A stretch of 16,109 nt of DNA. Origin: Rhodobacter sp. (GTDB taxonomy: Bacteria; Pseudomonadota; Alphaproteobacteria; Rhodobacterales; Rhodobacteraceae). The first letter of the stretch is position 1. The number at the start of each line of letters is the position of its first letter. The notes below the pieces were generated by a model. That model was given only the letters and a program-made list of their open reading frames with translations, did not search any database and was not told the origin of the DNA. Location: the NCBI GenBank assembly GCA_013824045.1, contig PNND01000177.1:1-16109 (forward strand), given 5' to 3'. Position numbers and translations under genes: made by a program. Below are positions 7,194 to 14,342 of the stretch, one piece after another.

Positions 7194-8141
7194 ATGACAA
7201 AACCCCATATCCTGCAAGTTGGCCCCTACCCGGAATGGGATCAGGTTCCGCTTGATTCCGCCTTTCACATGCATCGGTATTTCGAGGCCGCGGACAAGGC
7301 CGGGTTTCTGGCTGAGGTGGGTCCGCAGGTCCGCGGCATTGCCACAAGGGGCGAGCTGGGGGCGAATGCGGCGATGATCGCCGCATGTCCGCAGCTGGAG
7401 GTGATCAGCGTTTATGGGGTGGGGTATGATGCGGTGGATCTTGGGGCCTGCCGAGCCCGAGGCATACGGGTGACGAATACGCCGGATGTGCTGACCAACG
7501 ATGTGGCCGATCTGGGTGTGGCGATGATGCTGGTCCAGTCGCGGGGCATGATCGGGGCGGAGACATGGGTGCGGGATGGGTCTTGGGCAGAGAAGGGGCT
7601 CTATCCCTTGCAACGCCGGGTCTGGGGCAAGCGGGCCGGTGTGCTGGGCCTTGGGCGTATCGGGTTCGAGGTGGCAAAGCGGTTGGCGGGATTTGATCTG
7701 GAGATCGCCTATTCCGATGTGGCACCCAAGGAATATGCCAAGGGGTGGGAGTTCATCGCCGATCCGGTGGCGCTGGCGGCGCGGTCGGATTTTCTGTTCG
7801 TGACGCTGGCCGCTTCGGCCCAGACGCGCCACATCGTGGGGACGCGCGTGATCGAGGCGCTGGGGCCGGATGGCATGCTGATCAATATCAGCCGGGCGTC
7901 CAATATCGATGAGGCGGCGCTACTGGATGCGCTGGAGGCGGGCAGGCTTGGGTCTGCCGCGCTGGATGTCTTTGAGGGCGAGCCGAAGTTGAACCCGCGC
8001 TTTCTGACGCTTCCGAATGTGCTTGTGCAACCCCACCATGCCAGTGGCACCTTTGAGACGCGGCAGGCGATGGGCAAGCTGGTGCGGGACAATCTGACAG
8101 CGCATTTCGCTGGCCAGCCGCTTTTGACGCCGGTGGCCTGA
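7194..8141 (+). CDS. D-isomer-specific 2-hydroxyacid dehydrogenase, likely 2-ketoaldonate reductase
   Basis: The 315-residue product belongs to the D-2-hydroxyacid dehydrogenase family, which reduces 2-keto acids with NAD(P)H. The cofactor loop GLGRIG is at 152-157 and the catalytic residues are R234 (in NISRASNIDE), E263 (DVFEGEP) and H281 (QPHHAS). YGVGYDAVD (74-82) is the usual substrate-loop motif. Related GhrB-type enzymes reduce 2-keto-D-gluconate to D-gluconate and 2-keto-L-gulonate to L-idonate. The latter would hand its product straight to idonate dehydrogenase, whose ATG overlaps this stop by one base (TGATG at 8139-8143). The upstream ribosome site is weak (GGGATCG), and no better start was seen. 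Glyoxylate or hydroxypyruvate reduction is an alternative role. The substrate assignment is inferred from neighbours. Confidence 0.87.
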   Translation: MTKPHILQVGPYPEWDQVPLDSAFHMHRYFEAADKAGFLAEVGPQVRGIATRGELGANAAMIAACPQLEVISVYGVGYDAVDLGACRARGIRVTNTPDVLTNDVADLGVAMMLVQSRGMIGAETWVRDGSWAEKGLYPLQRRVWGKRAGVLGLGRIGFEVAKRLAGFDLEIAYSDVAPKEYAKGWEFIADPVALAARSDFLFVTLAASAQTRHIVGTRVIEALGPDGMLINISRASNIDEAALLDALEAGRLGSAALDVFEGEPKLNPRFLTLPNVLVQPHHASGTFETRQAMGKLVRDNLTAHFAGQPLLTPVA

Positions 8142-9169
8142 TGCGAGCGATTGTCATCCACGCCGCAAAAGACCTGCGGATCGAGGACCGCGCAGAGGAG
8201 ACGCCGGGACCGGGGCAGGTGCGCCTTCGGCTAGCGACGGGCGGGGTCTGCGGGTCGGACCTGCATTACTATAACCATGGTGGTTTCGGAGCCGTGCGAT
8301 TGAAGGAACCGATGATCCTTGGGCATGAGGTTTCGGCCTTTGTCGAAGATCCCGGTCAGACGGGCCTCTCGCGCGGGCAGCTGGTGGCCGTGTCGCCCAG
8401 CCGTCCCTGTGGGGCATGCAAATTCTGTCTGGAGGGCTTGCCGAACCAATGCCTACACATGCGGTTCTATGGCAGCGCGATGCCGTTTCCCCATATTCAG
8501 GGCGCGTTCCGGGAAAGCCTTGTGGCCGATGCCAGCCAATGTGTGGATGCCACCGGCCTGACGCCGGGTGAGGCGGCCATGGCCGAACCTTTGGCCGTGA
8601 CGCTGCATGCCACGAAGCGGGCGGGTGACATGCTGGGCAAGCGGGTGCTGGTGACGGGCTGCGGGCCGATCGGCGTATTGTCGATCCTGGCCGCGCGGCG
8701 GGCCGGGGCGGCGGAAGTCGTGGCGACGGATCTGTCGGATTTCACGCTGTCGCTGGCGCGCAAGGTGGGGGCGGACCGGGTGATCAACACGGGGGCCGAC
8801 CCGGACGCGCTGGCTGCCTATGGCGCGGACAAGGGCACATTCGATGTGCTTTACGAATGCACCGGTGCGGCTGCCGCGCTGGCCGGGGGTATCGCCGTGA
8901 TGCGCCCGCGCGGGGTGATCCTGCAACTGGGGTTGGGGGGTGACATGACCCTGCCGATGATGGCGATCACGGCCAAGGAGTTGGACCTGCGGGGGTCGTT
9001 CCGCTTTCACGCGGAATTCGCCGTTGGGGTGGGGTTGATGCAGAAGGGGCTGATCGATGTCAGGCCGCTGATCACCCATACGGTTGGGCTGGATCAGGTT
9101 GAAAGCGCCTTTCGCCTTGCCAGTGATCGAAGCCAGGCGATGAAGGCGCAGATCGAGTTTTCGGCCTAA
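8141..9169 (+). CDS. idnD: L-idonate 5-dehydrogenase (zinc medium-chain dehydrogenase)
   Basis: The 342-residue enzyme oxidises L-idonate to 5-keto-D-gluconate with NAD(P)+. It is a zinc alcohol dehydrogenase-type protein. The catalytic zinc ligands are C37, H62 and E149 (in AEP), and the structural zinc cysteines are C90, C93, C96 and C104. The Rossmann motif GCGPIG is at 173-178, with D197 ending the second strand. GGVCGSDLHYYNHGGFG (34-50) followed by APMVLGHE-like EPMILGHE (56-63) is typical of idonate dehydrogenases and separates them from threonine or sorbitol dehydrogenases. It is the last gene of a two-gene operon, coupled by a 1-base overlap. Its stop overlaps the stop of the convergent GlcG-like gene by 4 bases (9166-9169), so no room is left for a terminator between them. 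Confidence 0.92.
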   Translation: MRAIVIHAAKDLRIEDRAEETPGPGQVRLRLATGGVCGSDLHYYNHGGFGAVRLKEPMILGHEVSAFVEDPGQTGLSRGQLVAVSPSRPCGACKFCLEGLPNQCLHMRFYGSAMPFPHIQGAFRESLVADASQCVDATGLTPGEAAMAEPLAVTLHATKRAGDMLGKRVLVTGCGPIGVLSILAARRAGAAEVVATDLSDFTLSLARKVGADRVINTGADPDALAAYGADKGTFDVLYECTGAAAALAGGIAVMRPRGVILQLGLGGDMTLPMMAITAKELDLRGSFRFHAEFAVGVGLMQKGLIDVRPLITHTVGLDQVESAFRLASDRSQAMKAQIEFSA

Positions 9170-9588
9170 GGTGTGGCGCTGGCGCCGATGGCCGCCAGCG
9201 CTGCCTCGGCCACTTCGACATCCTGCGCGCCGGTGCCGGATCCGATGCCGATGCCGCCCAGCAGGACGCCGCCGCGCCAGATCGGCAATCCACCGGCAAG
9301 CCCGGTCATCGCGCCATCGGTTGCGCTGGCAATGGCGGGGCGCACGGCTTCAGGCAGGGCGGCAGAGGGCTTGCCCGTTGAGGCCGCCGTCTGCGCCTTG
9401 GCGCGGGCCGAGCGCAGCGACAACACCTTGGCGCCAGTCATCCGCAGCACCGCCAGATCCACCGCCGAGGGATCCACGATCACGATGCATTGCGGCTGGC
9501 CCATCGCCCGCGCCTTTTCCGCGCCGGCATGCAACAATGCGAGGAGGGCGGCATCGGTCAGTCTTTCGGTGGGCAGGGTGATCTGCAT
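9166..9588 (-). CDS. GlcG/HbpS-like heme-binding family protein
   Basis: The 140-residue protein has the features of the GlcG/HbpS (DUF336) family: a helix with the AGAEKARAMG pattern, a strand CIVIVDPSAVDLAVLRM, SLRSARAKAQTAA in the middle, and the C-terminal glycine-rich GGLPIWRGGVLLGGIGIGSG followed by DVEVAEAALAAIG. Members include a heme-binding extracellular protein and GlcG of the glycolate locus; their role in catabolic operons is poorly understood. No signal peptide is evident, so it is probably cytoplasmic. The ATG at 9588 is chosen because GAAAGG is well placed upstream and because the fold starts there; an upstream start at 9633 would place the coding region over the operator. It is divergent from the gluconolactonase gene and shares operator O2 with it. 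Confidence 0.85.
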   Translation of the reverse strand: MQITLPTERLTDAALLALLHAGAEKARAMGQPQCIVIVDPSAVDLAVLRMTGAKVLSLRSARAKAQTAASTGKPSAALPEAVRPAIASATDGAMTGLAGGLPIWRGGVLLGGIGIGSGTGAQDVEVAEAALAAIGASATP

Positions 9589-9604
9589 GGCCGGGCCTTT
9601 CGGT

Positions 9605-9633
9605 TTGACGTCTGGAATTGGTAACGATAACAT
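9605..9633 (+). promoter_or_regulatory. Candidate promoter of the gluconolactonase gene
   Basis: TTGACG (9605-9610, 5 of 6) is followed after 17 bp by TAACAT (9628-9633, 4 of 6). Transcription would start near 9640, leaving a leader of about 18 nt that still contains the AGGGGGG ribosome site. Operator O2 covers the second half of the spacer and the whole -10. Confidence 0.5.
9618..9633. promoter_or_regulatory. GntR/IdnR-type operator (O2)
   Basis: TTGGTAACGATAACAT matches the reverse complement of O1 at 14 of 16 positions, with the same central CG and an intact TAACAT half-site. It lies in the 69-bp gap between the divergent GlcG-like and gluconolactonase genes, so it may control both. Confidence 0.7.
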
Positions 9634-9657
9634 TTAGCGAAAAGGGGGGCCGCTGTC

Positions 9658-10548
9658 ATGTCATTCTTCGAAGTTCATGATCCGCTGTTCGGGGCCTATG
9701 TGTTGGGAAATGCGCCGGTCAAGCGACTTGCGACCGGGTTTGACTGGGTGGAGGGGCCGGTCTGGTTCGGCGATCAGCAGTGCCTGCTGTTTTCCGATAT
9801 CCCAAACAACCGCATCCTGCGCTGGACGGAAGAGGGCATCACCACGTTTCGCCATCCATCGAACTATACCAACGGCCATACGCGGGATCGCGAAGGGCGG
9901 CTGATCAGTTGTGAACACGGCACCCGGCGCGTCACGCGGACAGAATGGGATGGGACGGTCACCGTGGTGGCAGACAGCCATGACGGCAAGCCGCTGAACA
10001 GCCCGAATGATGTGATTGTCGCCCGCGATGGCAGCATCTGGTTCACCGATCCGCATTACGGGATCATGACGGATTACGAAGGTTTCCGATCCGAACAGGC
10101 GTTGCCCTGCAACGTTTATCGGGTGGGGACGTCGGGCAAGATCGAGGCGATGGTCACGGATATGGCCTGCCCGAACGGCTTGGCCTTCAGCCCGGATGAG
10201 GCGCGGCTTTATGTTGCCGATACGGGGCGGATGTTCAGCGCCGATCCGCAGCACATCCGGGTGTATGACATGGTGGGGGGACGGCCGGTGAACGGGCGGC
10301 TGTTCCACACAATCAGCCCCGGTTGCGCGGATGGCATCCGTTGTGACAGCGACGGCAACCTGTGGTCATCGGCCGCCGACGGGGTGCATTGCATTGCACC
10401 GGATGGCCGCCTTCTGGGCAAGATACTGGTGCCGGAACTGGTGTCGAACATTTGCTTTGGCGGGCGGGCCAAACACCGTTTGTTCATCACCGCCACGACC
10501 AGCATTTATTCGGTGGTGTTGAACCGAAAGGGCGCGCAATGGCCGTGA
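9658..10548 (+). CDS. Gluconolactonase (SMP-30/gluconolaconase family)
   Basis: The 296-residue protein is a six-bladed beta-propeller lactonase that would hydrolyse D-glucono-1,5-lactone, or another aldonolactone, to the free acid. The expected divalent metal ligands are visible: E32 in EGPVWF, N173 in CPNGLAFSPD and D225 in GCADGIRCD. NSPNDVIVARDGSIWFTDP (114-132) is a standard family stretch with the substrate-site Asn117. No signal peptide is present, so it should act in the cytoplasm. The ATG at 9658 follows a strong purine-rich site. It is a single-gene unit, under operator O2. It delivers gluconate or idonate to the neighbouring enzymes, which fits a regulon for aldonates and their lactones. 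Specificity between sugar lactones cannot be read from the sequence. Confidence 0.92.
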   Translation: MSFFEVHDPLFGAYVLGNAPVKRLATGFDWVEGPVWFGDQQCLLFSDIPNNRILRWTEEGITTFRHPSNYTNGHTRDREGRLISCEHGTRRVTRTEWDGTVTVVADSHDGKPLNSPNDVIVARDGSIWFTDPHYGIMTDYEGFRSEQALPCNVYRVGTSGKIEAMVTDMACPNGLAFSPDEARLYVADTGRMFSADPQHIRVYDMVGGRPVNGRLFHTISPGCADGIRCDSDGNLWSSAADGVHCIAPDGRLLGKILVPELVSNICFGGRAKHRLFITATTSIYSVVLNRKGAQWP

Positions 10549-10583
10549 GGAATGGTCGGTCGGGAGGGCGGACTGGATTGCTT

Positions 10584-10597
10584 GGCCCGCAAGGGCC
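10584..10597. terminator. Small GC hairpin between convergent genes
   Basis: GGCCC (10584-10588) and GGGCC (10593-10597) pair around a GCAA tetraloop, in the 76-bp gap between the convergent gluconolactonase and LacI-type genes. No U-tract follows on either strand, so termination activity is uncertain. Confidence 0.3.
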
Positions 10598-10624
10598 GCT
10601 GGCCGAGGCGGCAGCGCAACGGGT

Positions 10625-11620
10625 CTAGCCGGTTTCACCGGGGGCCAGCCGCGTGGGCACCACGGTGACATCTTGCCCCGGTTCGCCTTTCAGGCGGGCC
10701 ACCAACGCCTCGGCGGCGGCCTTGCCGATGGCTGTGGTCGGCACCACGGTTGTTGTCAGGCGGCGCGGCAGGATCGAGGCTGCCTCCATCCCGCCCCAGC
10801 CGGCGATGCCGATATCCTCGGGCACGCGCAGGCCGCGCGATTGCGCATAGGCCAGCCCGCCGATCGCCATTTCATCATTGTGGAAGTAGACGACATCCAG
10901 TCTGGCTTCGCGGCTGAGCAGGGTTTGAAGCCCGTAGAACCCGGCATAAAAGCCCGGCGCATCGATCAGAACCTCGCTGGTGATCAGGGGATGGCCGGCG
11001 CTGGCAAGGGCGGTTTCGAACCCCTTCATCCGCGCCGCACCCATTACATCAGCCTGCGCCAGTGCGCCCACGTAGCCCGCCCGCCGCCTTCCGCGCCCGA
11101 TCAGGAACTGCCCCATCTCGGCCCCGCAATCGAAATGCGAAAACCCGACCGACATGTCGATCGGGCTGGTTGTCAGATCCCAGATCTCGACCACGGGGGA
11201 GGCGGCCTGACGCAGCAATTCCACAGTGCCGGCGGTATGGGTGCGCCCGGACAATATGAGCCCGGCTGGCCGCCAGCTGATGACCTGACGGACCCATGCC
11301 TCTTCTTCCTTTGGGGAATGGCTGTTGGCACCGATCATCAGTTGATAGCCCAAGCGGGACAAAGCGCGATCAACCCCGTCCAGCACATGCCCGAACAGGC
11401 CCGACGTCAACCGTGGCACGCACATGCCGACCAGCGTGCTGGCCTGATCCGCGCCGAAGGCTGCGGCAAGGCGGTTGGGCACATAGCCCATGGTTTCGGC
11501 CACTTTCACGACCCTGTCACGGGTATCCGCCGAAAAGCCGGTGCCACCGCGCAGCACCCGGCTGACAGTCATTTTCGATACTCCGGCAGCGCGGGCGATG
11601 TCTTCCAGATTGGCTTTCAC
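10625..11620 (-). CDS. LacI-family regulator, second GntR/IdnR-like paralogue
   Basis: This 331-residue regulator begins with a LacI-type helix-turn-helix (LEDIARAAGVSKMTVSRVLR, residues 5-24), then a hinge and a ligand-binding domain. The recognition segment VSKMTVSR is close to that of E. coli GntR and IdnR as recalled (VTKMTVSR). SGRTHTAGT and PVVEIWDLTTSPIDMSVGF also follow the GntR/IdnR sensor pattern rather than the ribose or lactose repressors. It is divergent from the ABC transporter genes across a 159-bp gap that contains two operators, so autoregulation and transporter control are likely. Like the gene at 3525-4544 it should sense an aldonate or ketoaldonate. Which of the two binds which operator is not known. 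The start at 11620 has a weak upstream site (GAAAGG lies about 12 nt away). Confidence 0.88.
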   Translation of the reverse strand: MKANLEDIARAAGVSKMTVSRVLRGGTGFSADTRDRVVKVAETMGYVPNRLAAAFGADQASTLVGMCVPRLTSGLFGHVLDGVDRALSRLGYQLMIGANSHSPKEEEAWVRQVISWRPAGLILSGRTHTAGTVELLRQAASPVVEIWDLTTSPIDMSVGFSHFDCGAEMGQFLIGRGRRRAGYVGALAQADVMGAARMKGFETALASAGHPLITSEVLIDAPGFYAGFYGLQTLLSREARLDVVYFHNDEMAIGGLAYAQSRGLRVPEDIGIAGWGGMEAASILPRRLTTTVVPTTAIGKAAAEALVARLKGEPGQDVTVVPTRLAPGETG

Positions 11621-11660
11621 AGCGGTGTCTTGCCTTTCGTTCCGGAGTGACCGAACGGAA

Positions 11661-11676
11661 ATGGTATCGATAACTT
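11661..11676. promoter_or_regulatory. GntR/IdnR-type operator (O3), on the regulator side
   Basis: ATGGTATCGATAACTT keeps the central TATCGATA palindrome and the TAAC half of O1-O2 (14 of 16 to the common pattern ATGTTAWCGWTAACAT). It lies 40 bp upstream of the LacI-type start, over a weak candidate -10 (TACCAT on the minus strand), consistent with autorepression. Confidence 0.6.
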
Positions 11677-11681
11677 TTTTC

Positions 11682-11711
11682 TTGACAGCAGGCTGGGCCT
11701 GCGATCATCTT
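11682..11711 (+). promoter_or_regulatory. Candidate promoter of the ABC transporter operon
   Basis: A perfect TTGACA (11682-11687) is followed after 18 bp by CATCTT (11706-11711, only 3 of 6). It lies between operators O3 and O4, an arrangement suited to repression by one or both sites. The -10 is weak, so activation or a slightly different start is possible. Confidence 0.35.
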
Positions 11712-11716
11712 CTGAT

Positions 11717-11732
11717 ACGTTACCGGTAAACC
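11717..11732. promoter_or_regulatory. GntR/IdnR-type operator (O4), on the transporter side
   Basis: ACGTTACCGGTAAACC contains a perfect 10-bp palindrome TTACCGGTAA (11720-11729) with the same central CG. It lies just downstream of the TTGACA element, 56 bp centre to centre from O3, and 48 bp before the ATPase start. Confidence 0.6.
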
Positions 11733-11779
11733 TGGCGCAAGATCAGGCGACGTTCGGTCTCGGCCAGGGAGGATTTGCC

Positions 11780-13285
11780 ATGCACCCGTCGTCTGACGGT
11801 CTGTTCTTTGATCGTATCGTCAAATCCTTTGGCGGGACGCAGGCGCTCAAGGGAGTGTCGCTGACCGTTGGTCGGGGTGAGATCGTGGCGCTCTTGGGTG
11901 AGAACGGGGCCGGGAAATCAACGCTGATCAAGGTTCTGGGCGGCATTCACAGGCCCGATGACGGGGGCGTGCAGATTGACGGCGTGCCCTATGCCCATGA
12001 GGCGGGCAAGGCTGGCGGGCAGAAAGTGGCCTTCATCCATCAGGACCTTGGCCTTATCGAATGGATGAGCGTTGCGGAAAACATCGCCCTTGCCTTGGGC
12101 TATGTGCGCAAGCGCAGTGCCATCGGCAGCCGGATCGACTGGGCGGCAACCGAGGCCGCAGCGGATGCGGCGCTGAAACTTGTCGAGGCGGAGTTTCCTG
12201 CCACGGCGCGGGTGGCCAGTCTGACGCGCACCCAGAAATCGCTGGTCGCCATTGCCCGTGCGCTGGCCGCGAGCAGCGATTTTCTGGTGCTGGACGAACC
12301 CACCGCGAGCTTGCCCGCCGATGAGGTGGAACGGCTGTTTGCGGCCCTGCGACCACTCAAGGCACGCGGTGTGGGGATGATCTATGTGAGCCACCGGCTG
12401 GACGAGATCTTTCGCATCGCTGACCGCGTGGCGGTGCTGCGCGATGGGCAGATGGTTGGCATGCGCCCTATCGAACACACCACCCCGGAAGAACTGGTCA
12501 GTCTGATCGTGGGCCGCAAGGCGCGCGAAATCGCGCGGCCAGCGGTGCAGGATGGCCCCGCGATCCTGCGGGTCGAAGACCTCAAAACGCCGGTGGTCGG
12601 GCCTGTCAGCTTTGACATCCGGCGGGGGGAACTGCTGGGGCTGGCCGGGCTGCGGGGGGCGGGGCATGAGGATATTGGCCGCGCGCTTTTCGGGGTGATC
12701 CCCCATGCGGGGCGGGTTGCGCTGGACGGAAAGGCCCCCGACCTGCGGACCGCACAGACCGCCATGCGGTCTGGCATCGGGCTTGTTGCGCGGGACCGGA
12801 TCGGCGAAAGCGTGGCACCCGGCCTTGCGATCCGCGAGAATGCCTTTCTGAACCCGTCGGCAACGGGGCGCGGGCTTTTGTCCTTGATGTCGCCCCGGCG
12901 CGAAGAGGCCATTGCCGAAGGCATCGGTCGCCGTGTGGGCCTGTCACCGAATGATCCGACCCTTGCGATCGAGGCGCTTTCCGGTGGGAACCAGCAAAAG
13001 GTTGTGGTCGGGCGCTGGTTGGACTCCGGTCGCAGGCTTTTGATCACCGAGGACCCCACAGCGGGCGTCGATGTGGGGGCAAAGGCCGAGATCTACCACC
13101 TGCTTTATGAGGCCCTTGCCAGCGGCATGGGCGTTCTTGTCGTGTCGACCGATTTCGAGGAAATCGCCGCCATCTGTCACCGTGCCATCGTGTTCAGCCG
13201 GGGTTTGCCGGTTGCCGAACTGAGCGGTGTCGAACTTTCCACTGAATCGCTGATCCAGGCCGCATCGGCCAGTGAAGCTGCCTGA
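11780..13285 (+). CDS. Sugar ABC importer ATPase, CUT2 (RbsA/MglA) type, two nucleotide-binding domains
   Basis: The 501-residue protein contains two fused ATPase domains that power a ribose-type importer at the inner membrane. Domain 1: Walker A GENGAGKST (40-48), Q-loop Q88, Walker B FLVLDEP (168-174) and switch histidine H205 are intact, but the signature is LTRTQ (148-152) in place of LSGGQ. Domain 2 (from about 260): the signature LSGGNQQK (400-407) is intact, but the Walker A position reads GLRGAGH (290-296) without the lysine and Walker B reads LLITEDP (420-426), with the acidic pair inverted. Loss of the second Walker A lysine is normal in RbsA-type proteins; the altered domain-1 signature and the ED inversion are less usual. 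The start follows AGGGAGG closely. It is first in a three-gene operon. Substrate inferred as an aldonate from the shared operators. Confidence 0.93.
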   Translation: MHPSSDGLFFDRIVKSFGGTQALKGVSLTVGRGEIVALLGENGAGKSTLIKVLGGIHRPDDGGVQIDGVPYAHEAGKAGGQKVAFIHQDLGLIEWMSVAENIALALGYVRKRSAIGSRIDWAATEAAADAALKLVEAEFPATARVASLTRTQKSLVAIARALAASSDFLVLDEPTASLPADEVERLFAALRPLKARGVGMIYVSHRLDEIFRIADRVAVLRDGQMVGMRPIEHTTPEELVSLIVGRKAREIARPAVQDGPAILRVEDLKTPVVGPVSFDIRRGELLGLAGLRGAGHEDIGRALFGVIPHAGRVALDGKAPDLRTAQTAMRSGIGLVARDRIGESVAPGLAIRENAFLNPSATGRGLLSLMSPRREEAIAEGIGRRVGLSPNDPTLAIEALSGGNQQKVVVGRWLDSGRRLLITEDPTAGVDVGAKAEIYHLLYEALASGMGVLVVSTDFEEIAAICHRAIVFSRGLPVAELSGVELSTESLIQAASASEAA

Positions 13286-13294
13286 GGACCACAT

Positions 13295-14317
13295 ATGCCC
13301 GGAATAGATTCCAACGCCGTCGAGCCGACCAAGGACGAACTTCGCGGCCTGTCACCGCTGCACAAGGCTCTGCGGCTTGCGCCGACCTATGGGCTTGTGA
13401 TCCTGATGCTGGGTCTGATCCTGCTGTTTTCGGTGCTGCTGCCGACCACCTTTCCGACCCTGCTGAACCTTCGGTCGATCCTGAGCGACAAGGCGATCAT
13501 CGCGCTGCTGGCGCTTGCGGCGATGATCCCGATGGTGGCGGGCCGGATCGACCTGACGGTGGGTTATGCGATCGTGCTTTGGCATATTCTGGCGATCAGC
13601 CTGCAGACGATGTACGGCCTGCCTTGGCCTGCCGCCGTTGCCATCGTGCTGGTGCTGGGTGTGATCACCGGCGCGCTGAACGGCCTTCTGGTCGAAGTGG
13701 CGCGGATCGATAGTTTCATTGCGACGCTGGGAACCGGCACGGTGCTTTATGCCTTGGCACTGTGGCATACGGGCGGGCGGCAGATGGTGGGCACGCTGCC
13801 GGATGCGTTCTATGCCATCAACGGCACCTTTGTTTTCGGCCTGCCGATCACCGCCTTCTACGTGCTGGCCATCACGGTCACGCTATGGATCGTCTTGGAA
13901 TACACGCCGACGGGGCGCTATCTGTATGCCATTGGCGCCAATCAGCGGGCGGCCGAGCTGAACGGGATTCCGACACGGAAATTCGTGATCGGGGCGTTTG
14001 TTGCCTCTGGTGCGCTGACCGCGCTGGCGGGGGTTCTGCTGGCGTCAAAGCTGCGCATCGGGCAGGCCTCTGTCGGGTTGGAGTTCCTGCTGCCGGCGCT
14101 TGTCGGCGCTTTTCTTGGATCAACCACCATCAAGCCGGGCCGGGTCAATGTCTGGGGGACCATCGTCGGCGTGATGATCCTTGCGGTGGGCATTTCCGGC
14201 ATCCAGCAGTTCGGCGGCAGTTTCTGGGTCGAACCCTTGTTCAACGGCACCACGCTTCTGATCGCGATCGGCATCGCCGGGTATGCGCAGCGGAAGAAGG
14301 GGGCAAAATCGAAATGA
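13295..14317 (+). CDS. Sugar ABC importer permease, CUT2 (RbsC) type
   Basis: The 340-residue integral membrane protein has a hydrophilic N-terminus (1-30) and then about eight to ten hydrophobic segments, for example 33-49, 67-82, 112-133, 184-201, 230-250 and 291-303. VAGRIDLTVGY (81-91) corresponds to the GGIDLSVG motif of ribose-type permeases. The cytoplasmic loop TGRYLYAIGANQRAAELNGI (206-225) is the ATPase-coupling signature of the family, followed by AFLGSTTIKPGRVNVWGTIVG (272-292). It forms the translocation channel, as a homodimer in known systems. The start at 13295 has GAGGA upstream and is 9 bp after the ATPase stop. The gene for the binding protein follows after 25 bp. Only one permease is present, as is normal for CUT2 systems. 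Confidence 0.94.
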   Translation: MPGIDSNAVEPTKDELRGLSPLHKALRLAPTYGLVILMLGLILLFSVLLPTTFPTLLNLRSILSDKAIIALLALAAMIPMVAGRIDLTVGYAIVLWHILAISLQTMYGLPWPAAVAIVLVLGVITGALNGLLVEVARIDSFIATLGTGTVLYALALWHTGGRQMVGTLPDAFYAINGTFVFGLPITAFYVLAITVTLWIVLEYTPTGRYLYAIGANQRAAELNGIPTRKFVIGAFVASGALTALAGVLLASKLRIGQASVGLEFLLPALVGAFLGSTTIKPGRVNVWGTIVGVMILAVGISGIQQFGGSFWVEPLFNGTTLLIAIGIAGYAQRKKGAKSK

Positions 14318-14342
14318 TCAGCAATAAATCGGGAGGATCAAA

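Noticed and set aside
7084..7386. Upstream extension of the SDR frame across the intergenic region
   Set aside because: It would run through the operator, promoters and the divergent gene; the SDR fold starts right after the TTG at 7083.
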